Shown here in pieces: positions 8,101 to 16,193 of a stretch of DNA of 50,126 nucleotides. The notes under the pieces were generated by a model. The model was not told the DNA's origin and did not search any database. It worked only from the letters and a program-made list of their open reading frames with translations. The DNA is taken from assembly GCF_030216305.1 (NCBI RefSeq), contig NZ_JASOKT010000014.1:1-50126 (forward strand), in the 5' to 3' direction. Source of the DNA: Actinotignum timonense (GTDB lineage Bacteria > Actinomycetota > Actinomycetes > Actinomycetales > Actinomycetaceae). A program made the translations under genes and the position numbers. Numbering within the stretch: the first letter of the stretch is position 1; the number at the start of each line of letters is the position of its first letter.

Positions 8101-9691
8101 CGCTGAAACTGGCGCGCCGGTCATGCCGACCGAGCCGGCCAAGGTGGGGCTGACCATGCCCTTCGACCTGGACCTCACCAAGGAAAATATTCACGCGAAA
8201 TCCGCTGATCTCGGCGTGCTGAGCGAGAAGGTGACCGCTGATCCCGCGCACGCCGGCCTGGCCGAGGGCGTGCAGCTCGCCGATATCGAGAAGCAAAACG
8301 AAACCGAGCGGTGGGCCACCGGCTCCGTGGTGGAGTACGTGGTGCGCGCCAAGAACGCCGGCCCCGGCTTCGCCACCGGCGTGGAAATCACCGATATGCT
8401 CCCCAAGGGCGTCACCTACGTGGGCTACTGGAGCACCAACGGCGGATACGATGCCGCCACCGGCACCTGGCGCATCAATGACACGGTGACCGAAGTGGTG
8501 GATCCCCACACCGGCGACCCGGTGGAGGGCGCGGACCCGAATGCCACCGATGATGCCTACCTGCGCTTCACCCACGAACGCGGGATCGTCCCGGGCAGCG
8601 AAGAGGTGCTGCACCTGTACGCGGTGGTTGATGAAACCGCGCGCTCCCAGCAGGTGTGCAACGAGGCCCTCACTCCGGCCAAGGATCGCCTCGATTCGAA
8701 GGGCCAGAAGTTCGCGGGCACGAAGGCGAATGCTTGCCTGACCGTGGGCGTGAACCTGGGCGACCGCATTTTTGAGGATACGAATAACAACGGCACGGAG
8801 GATCCGGGCGAGCCGGGCCTGGCGGGCGTCACCGTGAAGGTGTTCCGCCCCGGCGATACGGAACCATTTATTACGACGACGACGGACGCCAGCGGCAAGT
8901 ACCTTGTGCGGGGCCTGGAACCTGGCACGTACTCGGTTGTGGTTGATCGCGCTACCCTCCCGAAGCGCGAGGGGACCTGGGAAACAACCCATGTCCGGGA
9001 AGGCTCGGGCGATAAGGAAAAGGCCAGCTCCGGGGAGATCACCCTGAGCACCGCCGATGTGCTGGATGCCGATTTCGGCTTCCACTACGCGCCGCCGGTC
9101 CCGCCCGTCCCGCCGCAGCCCCCGGTCCCGCCGGAGCCTCCGGTTCCGCCGGCGCCCGAGCCGACAACTCCGGAACCGACCACGCCCGCGCCGGCTCCTT
9201 CGCCGACGACCACGGCACCCGCGTCGCAGCCGACGACGGATCGCGCGCAGCCCGATCCGGAGCCCACGCCGAGCGCAACGACGACGGAGCCGGCCCCGCC
9301 CGCGCCCGAGCCGCAGCCCACCACGCCGGAACCTGTGCCAACAACCACGGCGCCGGCACCCGGGCCGCAACCGACAACGCCCGAGCCGAGCGCTCCGGAA
9401 CCCACGGTGCCCGCTCCGAGCTCGCCGGAGCCGAGCGCTCCGGAACCGACAACCCCGGCTCCGAGCACCCCGGTGCCCACGGCGAGCACCACGGCGCCCG
9501 CGCCGCAGGGGAGCCCGAGCACGGACGGGCCGGCGGCGTCGTCGACCCCGAGCGCGAACCCAACTCCGCCCGCGCAGGCCGGCTCCGGCCCGCGCCTGCC
9601 GCACACCGGTGCGGGAGTGCTGGGAGCCGCAGGAGCGGTCCTTGCGCTGCTGGCCGGCGGGGTGCTGGTGCTGCGCCGTCGTGGAGAATAG
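5168..9691 (+). CDS. Large sortase-anchored surface protein (DUF11 and SdrD_B-like domains, LPHTG)
   Basis: This 1507-residue secreted protein has a signal peptide at residues 1 to ~46, ending near APAMAAN after a hydrophobic Ala/Val core. A Thr/Asn/Gly/Asp linker (TTGDNTNATGDNTENSEN) follows. The body contains DUF11-type adhesin modules, for example LVDTLPEGAEFVRATNGGTY and ITDMLPKGVTYVGYWSTNGG. Near residues 1195-1300 is an SdrD_B-like CnaB module (GDRIFEDTNNNGTEDPGEPG, then GKYLVRGLEPGTYSVVVD). About 150 residues rich in Pro, Thr, Glu and Ala would span the cell wall. The C-terminus is a canonical sorting signal: LPHTG at residue 1477, a hydrophobic helix, and RRRGE. The start is ATG with an AAGGGA ribosome site. 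It is monocistronic with its own terminator. An adhesive or fimbria-like role is inferred; no sortase gene is in the window. Confidence 0.93.
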   Translation: MQKLRTGAARSRVAAHRLITGAVAALIAAVVAVGGAIPLTAPAMAANVRVTTSGDNAANTTGDNTNATGDNTENSENAERAAEAASARLEVAVAEPADQKTNGVKSGALASYDVQWSCAGVQGQCENTTLSVTIPGLVDSISSADQLPLTHVSATNSSHDQSAVPVREGDTYTWNLGTVPVGTTGAMRVQVRPENLRWPEGEAIHPKVAGETNGLVADPVELATPVHATPTIAVRKFAPESQPAIGGQYTYTITAGYEGAFNTNENKFQDPGTGTPGLMGLTEIRLVDTLPEGAEFVRATNGGTYDPATRTVTWVVPGSPVVRAIADYRVTVAFPAGTFAEGASATNNVQATGTPLDPKHAAVTATDSVTRQLQNLRAEGNFRKTANKAVTQRDGEASWDISWSNTGNVPLRMHVADNLPCRYVSPETPGACATPALRNVKAGLVRPLRKNVPATVTYTTTSGKQLSVVVDPTTTRDFPLTVPAGEEITSIALDVDVVNGERSDITLEIRGTVVADFPADVHNGTTAPDGATYSYAPRYEVPTLENRAVVTAQSLDFEGNPTPDLPAKITTRESAAQVAIVDGYPTYGVSKTSHLDGQMVGNLDTKPGELFQTGQTYTFGLGFYTGKGAKLYPVIMDLLAPGMEYDPKQQITTSANWPATLPLDKMRVETEMKTVDGKQRQLVRFTWPEDGTGDYFAPPSTGDQSRSNSSEMVLYFGAKITAATEPGENTNDMILADAKRPNLGTAVAPNQCIRNWWARTDSRKLADNLDGLNRPEARGCTTSTKFNVAGLPALAGKNYVKGDVDTEFQANPNYGTVSPASNAELKLDLVNKGNAGVSGVVAYDVLPYPGDHGVSGANTPENERGSTWRPRLNGPLTFGEGTPQPTSVLYSTSINPCRGEVMELGAAQDSSPQNCEPGTWKTAEELGGDFSQVRAFRVEFPQDAKLTRADTWTINANVTAPAAARGIAWNSYAVTGKNAETGAPVMPTEPAKVGLTMPFDLDLTKENIHAKSADLGVLSEKVTADPAHAGLAEGVQLADIEKQNETERWATGSVVEYVVRAKNAGPGFATGVEITDMLPKGVTYVGYWSTNGGYDAATGTWRINDTVTEVVDPHTGDPVEGADPNATDDAYLRFTHERGIVPGSEEVLHLYAVVDETARSQQVCNEALTPAKDRLDSKGQKFAGTKANACLTVGVNLGDRIFEDTNNNGTEDPGEPGLAGVTVKVFRPGDTEPFITTTTDASGKYLVRGLEPGTYSVVVDRATLPKREGTWETTHVREGSGDKEKASSGEITLSTADVLDADFGFHYAPPVPPVPPQPPVPPEPPVPPAPEPTTPEPTTPAPAPSPTTTAPASQPTTDRAQPDPEPTPSATTTEPAPPAPEPQPTTPEPVPTTTAPAPGPQPTTPEPSAPEPTVPAPSSPEPSAPEPTTPAPSTPVPTASTTAPAPQGSPSTDGPAASSTPSANPTPPAQAGSGPRLPHTGAGVLGAAGAVLALLAGGVLVLRRRGE

Positions 9692-10020
9692 TGGTGGCGT
9701 GGCGGATAGTTCCGCAGGTGAATAACCGCGGCGGTACATCCGCAGCCGCGTAGCGATCAGGCGGGAGAGTCGAGCGTGAAAGCGCCCGGCCTCCCGCCTT
9801 TCGCGTGCCTGCCCGAGCGTTGGCGCGGCACGGTGCGCGGCACGGTGCGCGGTGCGCGGCGCGCGGGAACCGCGGCGACGCTTCGCGTGCCCACGTCAGG
9901 CACACCTTCCCCGAGTTTGTGTTTCCGCTCACAAGTTATAGAATGGTGAGTGGTCCAGGCCACGGCCTCGCGCCGGCGGCCGCTCTCACGTAACCGAACA
10001 AGTCAGAAAGAAGCCCGCAC
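9692..10020. other. Intergenic region, terminator plus GC-rich short repeats
   Basis: Beyond the terminator at 9759-9801, the region holds a short tandem tract of GCGCGGCACGGT type (about 9831-9862). An AT-richer stretch (CACAAGTTATAGAATGGTG, near 9931-9950) could be the promoter of the next gene (TATAGAAT as -10). I see no gene. Confidence 0.5.
9759..9801 (+). terminator. Terminator after the LPHTG surface-protein gene
   Basis: The stem AGGCGGGAG (9759-9767) pairs with CTCCCGCCT (9791-9799), with TTTCG following. The loop is about 23 nt. It is placed 67 bp after the stop codon. Confidence 0.6.
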
Positions 10021-10503
10021 ATGACGCAAACACCAGTCACTCCCGCGCATCCGGAGCCTGCCTCCCGCGATCCGCACGAGGGCAAGCGTGCGGGCCTTGC
10101 CTATTTCAACGATGCCCAGCAGGCTTTCAGCGCCGGCAATATTAAGGACGCCATCGAGCTTTACCGCGCCGCCGCGGATGCTTTCGAGCGCGACCCGGAG
10201 CTCTACCTCGAGCGCGCCGTCACCAACGGCCAGCTGGGGATTTCCCTCAAAGCCGTGGGGGAGATGGATGAGGCTGCGGATCGGCTCGGCCGCGCGATCT
10301 CGCTTTTCCAGCAATTCCCGGAAAACGGGGATGCCGCCGTGAGTATGGGTAATTGCTTCTGGCATATCGGCGAGATCAACGAGGAAGCCGGCGATTTCGA
10401 CGCCGCCCGCATCTCCTACAACCAGGCGTATTCGGCCTACCGCACCGCGCCGAATACCCAGGAGCTCCAGATCGAAGTCCTCCAAAAACTGCGGTCTATC
10501 TAG
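10021..10503 (+). CDS. Small TPR-like helical repeat protein
   Basis: This 160-residue soluble protein has no signal peptide or membrane segment. Its helical segments have TPR spacing and small-residue patterns: GLAYFNDAQQAFSAGNIKDAIELYRAAADAFE, then TNGQLGISLKAVGEMDEAADRLGRAISLFQQFP, then GNCFWHIGEINEEAGDFDAARISYNQAYSAY (each shown here only by its key blocks, with A/G/Y at canonical TPR positions). TPRs usually mediate protein-protein contacts; the partner is unknown. The start ATG follows AGAAAG at about 9 bases. A longer TPR-like gene begins 20 bp downstream, so the two form a pair, probably co-transcribed. Confidence 0.8.
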   Translation: MTQTPVTPAHPEPASRDPHEGKRAGLAYFNDAQQAFSAGNIKDAIELYRAAADAFERDPELYLERAVTNGQLGISLKAVGEMDEAADRLGRAISLFQQFPENGDAAVSMGNCFWHIGEINEEAGDFDAARISYNQAYSAYRTAPNTQELQIEVLQKLRSI

Positions 10504-10523
10504 GCCGGCTCATCCGTCTCGAC

Positions 10524-11717
10524 ATGTCTATGCACGCCACCGTTACCGAGCTGCTGCGCGCCGGGCTCGCCGCCCTCGAGCGCCATAATGAAGATGAGGC
10601 CCGCGCCCGTTTCGTGGAGGCGCGGGAAACCGAGCGCCGCGCCGCGGGTGGCCGGAGCGCCGGCGGCATTCTCGCGGGCGGCACCCTTCCCGGCACGGAC
10701 CTTCCCGGCGGTTCCGCGCCGGAGCTTTTTGCCCAGGTGAGCGACCCGGACGCGCTGTATTTCGCGGCGCTCGCCACCGGGCAGCTGGGGGAGAACCCCC
10801 TCGGCCTCGCGCGCCGTGCCGTGGAGGCGTATCGCGTGGCGCCGCCGTCTTTACGGGCCGCGCGCGCCTGGGAAACGTACGGATATTTTTTGCACGACGC
10901 CGCACACGACGCCGCAGCCGCTCAGGCCATGCGGGAGGCAGCCGGCGTGTACGCAGCCCTGGGTGGGCACGAAGCCCAGCAGGCCAATGCGCTGTATAAC
11001 GCCGGAATCTCCTACGCAGAAGCTGGCGACTTAGCTGCTGCTATCGCGGCTTTGGAAGCGGCGCTGCTGCCCGCGGGTGCGCTGCCAGAGGTGGATCTGG
11101 GGCGGGTGGCTATTCGGGCCACCCTTGCCGCGGCGCGCTTGGATGCCGGGCAGTTCGCGGCGGCCGCGCGCGATTACCGGGCGGCGGAGGCGGCTTTCGC
11201 GGCGCTGCCCGGCCAGGAATTTAATGCGATTGATTGTGCTTTCGGGCGAGCCCGCGCGGTGCTCGGAAGTGGGGACTACCCAGCCGCGGCGGCGCAGTTT
11301 GCGGAGGTAGCGGCGCGCGCCACGGAGCTGGCCGGCGGGGAGCCGGAAGCCACCGCCACCGAAGCTGAGCGGGCCGCCTGGGAAGTAGCCGCCATGTCCT
11401 GGCATCACGTTGCGGTGGCCCAGGCCAAAAACGGTGCGCCCGCGCAGGGCGTTCCCGCCATGCGCACAGCCGCCGCGATCTACGCGGGGTTGGGCGAGGA
11501 GCTGTCCGCTGCCCACTGCCGCGGGCTGCTCGGCGATTTGCACGCTGAAGCTCGGGATATGACCGCGGCGCGCGAGGCTTGGCAGGCCGCCATCACCACG
11601 CTCGACGTTGCCGCTGCACAGGCCGCGGTACACGGTCGGGAATTGCCGGCCGGCCCGGCCCGGGATCTGGAAGAATTCCGCCGCAAACTCAGCGCCGCCG
11701 GGGGAGCGCTCGCCTAG
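10524..11717 (+). CDS. TPR-like helical repeat protein
   Basis: This is a 397-residue, Ala-rich, all-helical protein. Repeated blocks such as NALYNAGISYAEAGDLAAAI, ARLDAGQFAAAARDYRAAEA and RGLLGDLHAEARDMTAAREA match TPR spacing. I place the start at ATG 10524 (MSMHATVTELLRAGL), 20 bp after the preceding TPR gene. The open frame extends further upstream, but that part overlaps the neighbour and is Arg-rich shadow sequence. A second in-frame ATG lies two codons later. No enzymatic motif is visible. With its short upstream partner it may act as a scaffold or regulatory pair. Function is unknown. Confidence 0.78.
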   Translation: MSMHATVTELLRAGLAALERHNEDEARARFVEARETERRAAGGRSAGGILAGGTLPGTDLPGGSAPELFAQVSDPDALYFAALATGQLGENPLGLARRAVEAYRVAPPSLRAARAWETYGYFLHDAAHDAAAAQAMREAAGVYAALGGHEAQQANALYNAGISYAEAGDLAAAIAALEAALLPAGALPEVDLGRVAIRATLAAARLDAGQFAAAARDYRAAEAAFAALPGQEFNAIDCAFGRARAVLGSGDYPAAAAQFAEVAARATELAGGEPEATATEAERAAWEVAAMSWHHVAVAQAKNGAPAQGVPAMRTAAAIYAGLGEELSAAHCRGLLGDLHAEARDMTAAREAWQAAITTLDVAAAQAAVHGRELPAGPARDLEEFRRKLSAAGGALA

Positions 11718-11723
11718 CTGCCT

Positions 11724-11739
11724 GCGCCGTCGTACCTTT
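11724..11739 (+). repeat. Recurrent intergenic word GCGCCGTCGTACCTTT
   Basis: This is one instance of a word seen in many short intergenic regions of the window. Near-identical instances are at 22844-22858 and 25650-25664. Shorter versions (CGTCGT core) lie at 18669, 24102, 31813 and 39904, and on the other strand near 17201, 29239 and 31863. This copy lies upstream of the alpha-glucosidase gene. Confidence 0.6.
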
Positions 11740-11800
11740 CACGTAAGCTTGGAAGTGCGGTGCCAACAGGCACCGGTTCCCGGCAACGAAGAGGTTGATC

Positions 11801-13567
11801 GTGACAGCACAACACCCCGGCACTGTTATCCACCCGCCCCAGCAGCGCGACCAGTGGTGGCGCGATGCCGTTATTTACCAGATTTATCCGCGGTCCTATG
11901 CGTCGAGCGGCGGGCCGCTCGGCACCCTGCCCGGCATCACCGAAAAATTCGATTATTTGGAGAAGCTCGGGGTGGATGCGGTGTGGCTTTCGCCTTTCTA
12001 TGTGTCCCCGCAATTCGATGCCGGGTACGACGTGGCCGATTATCGCGACGTCGACCCGCGCTTCGGCACCCTCGCCGATGCCGAGCGGCTCATCGAGGCC
12101 GCCCACGCGCACGGCATGAAAGTCATTGTGGACATCGTCCCGAACCACACCTCCTGGGATCACAAGCTCTTCCGGGAAGCGGTGCTGGCCGGTGCGGGTG
12201 CCCCGCAGCGCGATAATTTCTGGTTCCGGCCCGGGCGCGGGGAAGGTGGAAGCGAGCCGCCCACGGATTGGCTGTCCTCCTTCGGCGGGCCGGCCTGGTC
12301 GCAGGTCAAGGACATTCCCTGGGTGAAAGGCACCCCGCAGGAGCACGAAGAAACCTGGTACCTGCACCTGTTTGACCGTTCGCAGCCAGATGTCAACTGG
12401 GAAAGCCCGGCTATTCATGATGAATTCGCTCACACCATTCGTTTCTGGATGGAACGCGGCGTGGACGGCCTGCGGGTGGACGTGGCCCACGGCCTGGCCA
12501 AAGACCCGGCCCTCCCGGACTGGCCCTACAAGGTGGAGGAGGTGCGCTACAACCCGGATGCGAACGTGCCGCCCGCCCCCATGGCCAACCAGCCCGCCGT
12601 CCACGATATTTACCGCGAATGGCGCGCGATCCTGGATGAATACGGGCGCGACCGCATGATGGTGGCCGAAGCCTGGGTGGATACCGAGGAAGACCTGGCC
12701 CGATACGTGCGCAGCGATGAAATGCAACAGGCTTTCAACTTCGAATACCTTTCCGCGCCCTGGCGTGCGGACCGCATTAATGCGCTGATCGAATCCTCGC
12801 TGCGTGCCACCGATGCCGTGGGTGCCCCCACTACCTGGGTGCTCTCCAATCACGACACCCTGCGCGCCACCTCGCGCCTGGGGTTGGCGGGCGTGACCAC
12901 CGGCTGGTGTGGGAACGGCCCGAGCGGCATCGGCCCCGATGACCCGCAGCCCGATGCGGCGGTGGGGGCGCGCCGGGCCCGCGCCTGGCACACCCTCACG
13001 GCGGCGCTGCCCGGGTCCTACTACCTCTACCAGGGCGAAGAGCTCGAACTGCCCGAAGCCACCCAGCTGCCGCCCGAATCCCGCGAAGATCCCACTTTCG
13101 CGCGCACCGGCGGCGCGGAGCTGGGGCGCGACGGCTGCCGGGTGCCCATCCCGTGGCGCGCGGACGCCCCGGCCTTCGGATTCTCACCCGAGGGGCAAAG
13201 CTGGCTGCCCCAACCCGCGGACTGGCGCCGTTTCGCGGTGGACGCGCAGGAAGCCGATCCGGAATCCGCGCTCGCCTACTACACGGAGCTGCTGCACCTG
13301 CGCGCCCGCTACGACCTGGGCCTGGGCGGATTGCGCCGCGCTCCCGAGTACGCCGGCAGCGGCGTCGCGTTCATCAATTTTGCGGGCGACGACGCCGCCA
13401 CCTCCCGCGGGGACCTCTTGATTATGACGGCCTTTGCCGAGCCCCTCCCTCTGCCCGAAGGCTGGGCGGTGCTCCTCAGCTCCGCGCCGTTGGAAGAAGG
13501 GGTGCTCCCGCCGGATACCACGGTCTACCTGGTGCCTTTCGGCACGGATACCGAGGAAGGGTGCTGA
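11801..13567 (+). CDS. GH13 alpha-glucosidase (oligo-1,6-glucosidase / AglA type)
   Basis: This cytoplasmic glycoside hydrolase releases glucose from the non-reducing end of short alpha-glucosides. The 588-residue protein begins with the GH13 barrel (WWRDAVIYQIYPRSYAS). It shows conserved region I (DIVPNHTS), region II with the nucleophile Asp (GLRVDVAHGL), region III with the acid/base Glu (MVAEAWVD) and region IV (SNHDT). A C-terminal beta domain follows. No signal peptide is present. The likely start is GTG 11801 with GAAGAGG six bases upstream. A TTG at 11795 is in frame but too close to that site. It lies directly upstream of an ABC sugar importer, which fits hydrolysis of imported maltose, isomaltose, trehalose-like or maltodextrin substrates. 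The exact linkage specificity cannot be read from the sequence. Confidence 0.93.
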   Translation: MTAQHPGTVIHPPQQRDQWWRDAVIYQIYPRSYASSGGPLGTLPGITEKFDYLEKLGVDAVWLSPFYVSPQFDAGYDVADYRDVDPRFGTLADAERLIEAAHAHGMKVIVDIVPNHTSWDHKLFREAVLAGAGAPQRDNFWFRPGRGEGGSEPPTDWLSSFGGPAWSQVKDIPWVKGTPQEHEETWYLHLFDRSQPDVNWESPAIHDEFAHTIRFWMERGVDGLRVDVAHGLAKDPALPDWPYKVEEVRYNPDANVPPAPMANQPAVHDIYREWRAILDEYGRDRMMVAEAWVDTEEDLARYVRSDEMQQAFNFEYLSAPWRADRINALIESSLRATDAVGAPTTWVLSNHDTLRATSRLGLAGVTTGWCGNGPSGIGPDDPQPDAAVGARRARAWHTLTAALPGSYYLYQGEELELPEATQLPPESREDPTFARTGGAELGRDGCRVPIPWRADAPAFGFSPEGQSWLPQPADWRRFAVDAQEADPESALAYYTELLHLRARYDLGLGGLRRAPEYAGSGVAFINFAGDDAATSRGDLLIMTAFAEPLPLPEGWAVLLSSAPLEEGVLPPDTTVYLVPFGTDTEEGC

Positions 13568-13597
13568 TGGCGCGGCTGGCGGCGTCGTCGCCCCAAT

Positions 13598-13623
13598 GGC
13601 GTGCCCGCAACAACGGGCACGCC
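13598..13623 (+). terminator. Hairpin after the alpha-glucosidase gene
   Basis: A perfect 10-bp stem, GGCGTGCCCG with CGGGCACGCC, encloses a six-base loop (CAACAA). No T-run follows, so it may be a terminator of the GC-hairpin kind or an mRNA-end stabiliser separating the enzyme from the importer genes. Confidence 0.5.
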
Positions 13624-13710
13624 CGCCGCGGGGTGTGCCCGCCGCAACCATCGGACGCACACGCGAAGATGACATTAAATTAGAACTGTAGAACGCAAGA
13701 TAAGTCACAC

Positions 13711-13735
13711 TGTGGTGTAAACTAGTATCACCACA
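13711..13735 (+). promoter_or_regulatory. Inverted repeat, candidate operator for the sugar importer
   Basis: TGTGGTG and CACCACA flank an 11-bp AT-rich centre (TAAACTAGTAT), about 80 bp before the binding-protein gene. The centre contains a -10-like TAAACT or TAGTAT, so a bound repressor or activator would control the importer. LacI-family sugar regulators often use such sites, but no regulator gene is in the window and the match is not to a specific known operator. Confidence 0.45.
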
Positions 13736-13816
13736 CAGGCAAGGGAGCCGGGGCGCTACGGTGCTGTCGCGGTTACGGCTTTCTTGCTGGCATTGACGAT
13801 CATAGGAGACGTAACG

Positions 13817-15166
13817 ATGCATTCAGTGAAGAAAATCGCTGCTCTCGCCGCAGCTGGGTTGGTGGCCATCGCGGGATTGGGTGGCTGTGTATCCAATTCC
13901 GATAGTGGCGGTAGTGACGGTGGGGCCGGCAAGGTCTACTACCTCAACTACAAGCCCGAATCTGACCAGGCCTTCCAAGAATTGGCCAAGAAATACCATG
14001 AGCAAACCGGGGTGGATATCAAGATCGTATCCGCGACCGGTGGCTCGTATGAACCCACCCTCGCCAATGAGCTCGGCCGCGCGGATGGCCCCACCATTTT
14101 CCGCGTGGATGGCCCCATCGGCCTGGCCAAATGGAAGCAGTACGCCAGCGATATTTCCGATGCTCCCTTCATTGAAGCCATGACGGATAAGGACATGGCC
14201 CTCAAGGGTGAAGACGGCAAGATTTACGGCGTCCCCCACGCGGTGGAAGGCTTCGGCATCATCTACAACGATGCTATTTTGCAGAAGTACTTTGCGCTGC
14301 CGGGTGCCAAGGCTAAGTCCGTGGATGAGATCAAGAACTTTGACAAGCTCAAGGAAGTCGCGGACGATATGCAGGCCAAGAAGGATGAACTTGGCATCAA
14401 GGGCGCCTTCGCGGTCACCTCGCTATCCCCGAATGAGGACTGGCGCTGGCAGACCCACCTTATGAACTGGCCGCTCTTCTACGAGCTGCGGGATAAGGGC
14501 GTGCAGGACACCGGGAGCATCGAAGGTGCCTACCTGGATAATATGAAGAAGATCTTCGATCTTTACCTCACTGATTCCACGGTGGAACCGTCGCAAACCA
14601 CCGCGAAGGCGGTTACCGATTCCATGGCGGAGTTCGCGCTGGGCCAGGTGGCTTTCGTGCAGAACGGTAACTGGGCCTGGTCCCAGATTGATGGCGTGGA
14701 TGGCAATACCGTCAAGTCGGAAGATATTCACTTCCTGCCTATTTACATGGGCGTTAAGGGTGAAGAAAAGGCCGGCATCTCGGTGGGGACCGAAGCCTAC
14801 CTGACCATCAATAACAAGGCCTCGGATGCCGATAAGAAGGCCTCGATGGACTTCCTCAACTGGATGCTCAACGATCCGACCGGCGCCAAGCTCTGCGCGG
14901 AGGACCTCGGCTTCATTGCCCCCTTCAAGGAATACGCGAGCCTCTCGCCCACCGACCCGCTCGGTAAGGAAGTCATCAAGTACATGAAGGATACCGAACA
15001 CTACAACGTGGCATGGGACTTCCAGGTGGCTCCTTCCATGGACTTCAAGAACGGGCTGGGGCAGCACCTCAGCCAGTATGCAGTCGGTAAGGAAAGTTGG
15101 GATCAGGTGAAGGACTACTTCGTCACCCAGTGGAATACTGAGAAGGCAGCTGCCGGGGTGAAGTAG
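13817..15166 (+). CDS. Sugar ABC transporter substrate-binding lipoprotein
   Basis: This extracytoplasmic family 1 solute-binding protein delivers sugar to the downstream permeases. The N-terminus is a lipoprotein signal, with a hydrophobic core and lipobox LGGC; Cys24 would be lipidated. The mature ~425 residues have the expected features: KPESDQAFQELAKKYHEQTG for the first beta-alpha unit, VDGPIGLAKW, the YGVPHAVEGFGIIYN hinge segment, and FALGQVAFVQNGNWAW near the C-terminal lobe. It resembles maltose/maltodextrin binding proteins. The start is ATG 13817 with ATAGGAG eight bases upstream. It heads the importer genes. The ATP-binding subunit is absent, so a shared MsiK-like ATPase elsewhere in the genome is likely (inference). 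Confidence 0.94.
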   Translation: MHSVKKIAALAAAGLVAIAGLGGCVSNSDSGGSDGGAGKVYYLNYKPESDQAFQELAKKYHEQTGVDIKIVSATGGSYEPTLANELGRADGPTIFRVDGPIGLAKWKQYASDISDAPFIEAMTDKDMALKGEDGKIYGVPHAVEGFGIIYNDAILQKYFALPGAKAKSVDEIKNFDKLKEVADDMQAKKDELGIKGAFAVTSLSPNEDWRWQTHLMNWPLFYELRDKGVQDTGSIEGAYLDNMKKIFDLYLTDSTVEPSQTTAKAVTDSMAEFALGQVAFVQNGNWAWSQIDGVDGNTVKSEDIHFLPIYMGVKGEEKAGISVGTEAYLTINNKASDADKKASMDFLNWMLNDPTGAKLCAEDLGFIAPFKEYASLSPTDPLGKEVIKYMKDTEHYNVAWDFQVAPSMDFKNGLGQHLSQYAVGKESWDQVKDYFVTQWNTEKAAAGVK

Positions 15167-15200
15167 CTAGGCCGCCGCGGGCGCTTATTAGCTGTGCTGC

Positions 15201-15260
15201 GCGTGCCACGCAGCGCGTGCCGCGCAGCGCCACGCAGCGCCACGCAGCGCCACGCAGCGC
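15201..15260 (+). repeat. 10-bp tandem repeat between binding protein and permease genes
   Basis: Three perfect copies of CACGCAGCGC (15231-15260) follow a near copy (CGCGCAGCGC, 15221-15230) and looser CGTGCCACGCAGCGCGTGC sequence. It lies in the 184-bp gap between the lipoprotein and the first permease. The tract may fold or stall, and could lower expression of the permeases relative to the binding protein. A related CACGCAGCGC occurs near 18913. Confidence 0.75.
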
Positions 15261-15350
15261 CCGCGCCTACTGCTACCACACCTGCCTTGCCTGAGGTGAG
15301 GCGCGGGGCTCACCATCGCGGTGGGCCCCGCGTGTCACAGGGGGTTTCTC

Positions 15351-16193
15351 ATGAGAACATTGAAAAAACACGGGCTTGCCTTCGTGGGGCCCACGTACGT
15401 GGCGTTCGGGATAGCTTTCCTCGCCCCGTTCTTTATTGGTATTTATCTTTCGTTTACGAATTTCACCACGCTTGATGATGCCACCTGGGTGGGCGTGCAA
15501 AATTACGTCAATGCCTTCACAGAGCAACAAAACTACGTCGGGGCTTTGATCTTCACCGCCTCGGTGGCGATTGTGTCTATTATCAGCGTTAATATCATCG
15601 CGTTCTTCTTGGCGTATCTGCTCACGCAGAAGCTACCCGCCACGAATTTCTACCGCACGATCTTCTTCATGCCGAATCTCATCGGCGGGATCGTACTGGG
15701 CTACACCTGGCAGTCCCTCCTCAACGCGGTCCTCTCCAATTACGGAACCACGCTGGTCAACGACGCGAAATACGGATTCATCGGCCTCATCTTGCTGGTC
15801 AACTGGCAGATGATCGGCTACATGATGATCATCTATATCGCCGGATTCCAGAATGTGCCCGCCGAGCTTAACGAAGCCGCGCAGATCGACGGCGCCGGGC
15901 GGTGGCGCACCCTCCGCTCGGTCACCATCCCCATGATGATGCCCTCGATTACGATCTGCCTTTTCTTGACTCTGGCGAATACCTTCAAGATTTACGACCA
16001 AAACTTGGCGCTCACGAACGGCGCCCCCATGCGGGAAACCGAAATGGCGGCGCTCAATATCGTCAAGAGCATGTATGAGCAGGTCGGGCAGCAAGGAGTA
16101 TCGCAGGCCAAAGCCGTGATTTTCTTCCTCATTGTGTCCTCGATTGCGCTTATCCAGCTGCGCGCCACCCGCACGAAGGAGGTGGACCTGTGA
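15351..16193 (+). CDS. Sugar ABC transporter permease, MalF/UgpA type
   Basis: This 280-residue inner-membrane protein has about six hydrophobic helices. The EAA loop that contacts the ATPase is clear (ELNEAAQIDGAGRWRTLRSV followed by TIPMMMPS). The start ATG 15351 follows an AGGGGG ribosome site. The coding frame extends ten codons upstream, but without such a site. The stop overlaps the GTG of the next permease, so the two subunits are translationally coupled. The ligand is probably an alpha-glucoside, judging by the adjacent glucosidase. Confidence 0.94.
   Translation: MRTLKKHGLAFVGPTYVAFGIAFLAPFFIGIYLSFTNFTTLDDATWVGVQNYVNAFTEQQNYVGALIFTASVAIVSIISVNIIAFFLAYLLTQKLPATNFYRTIFFMPNLIGGIVLGYTWQSLLNAVLSNYGTTLVNDAKYGFIGLILLVNWQMIGYMMIIYIAGFQNVPAELNEAAQIDGAGRWRTLRSVTIPMMMPSITICLFLTLANTFKIYDQNLALTNGAPMRETEMAALNIVKSMYEQVGQQGVSQAKAVIFFLIVSSIALIQLRATRTKEVDL

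Noticed and set aside
6122..9739. A 1205-codon open frame antisense to the large surface protein
   Set aside because: It mirrors the high-GC codon pattern of the plus-strand gene, is Arg/Gly/His-rich, and resembles no family. The sense gene has a signal peptide and sorting signal.
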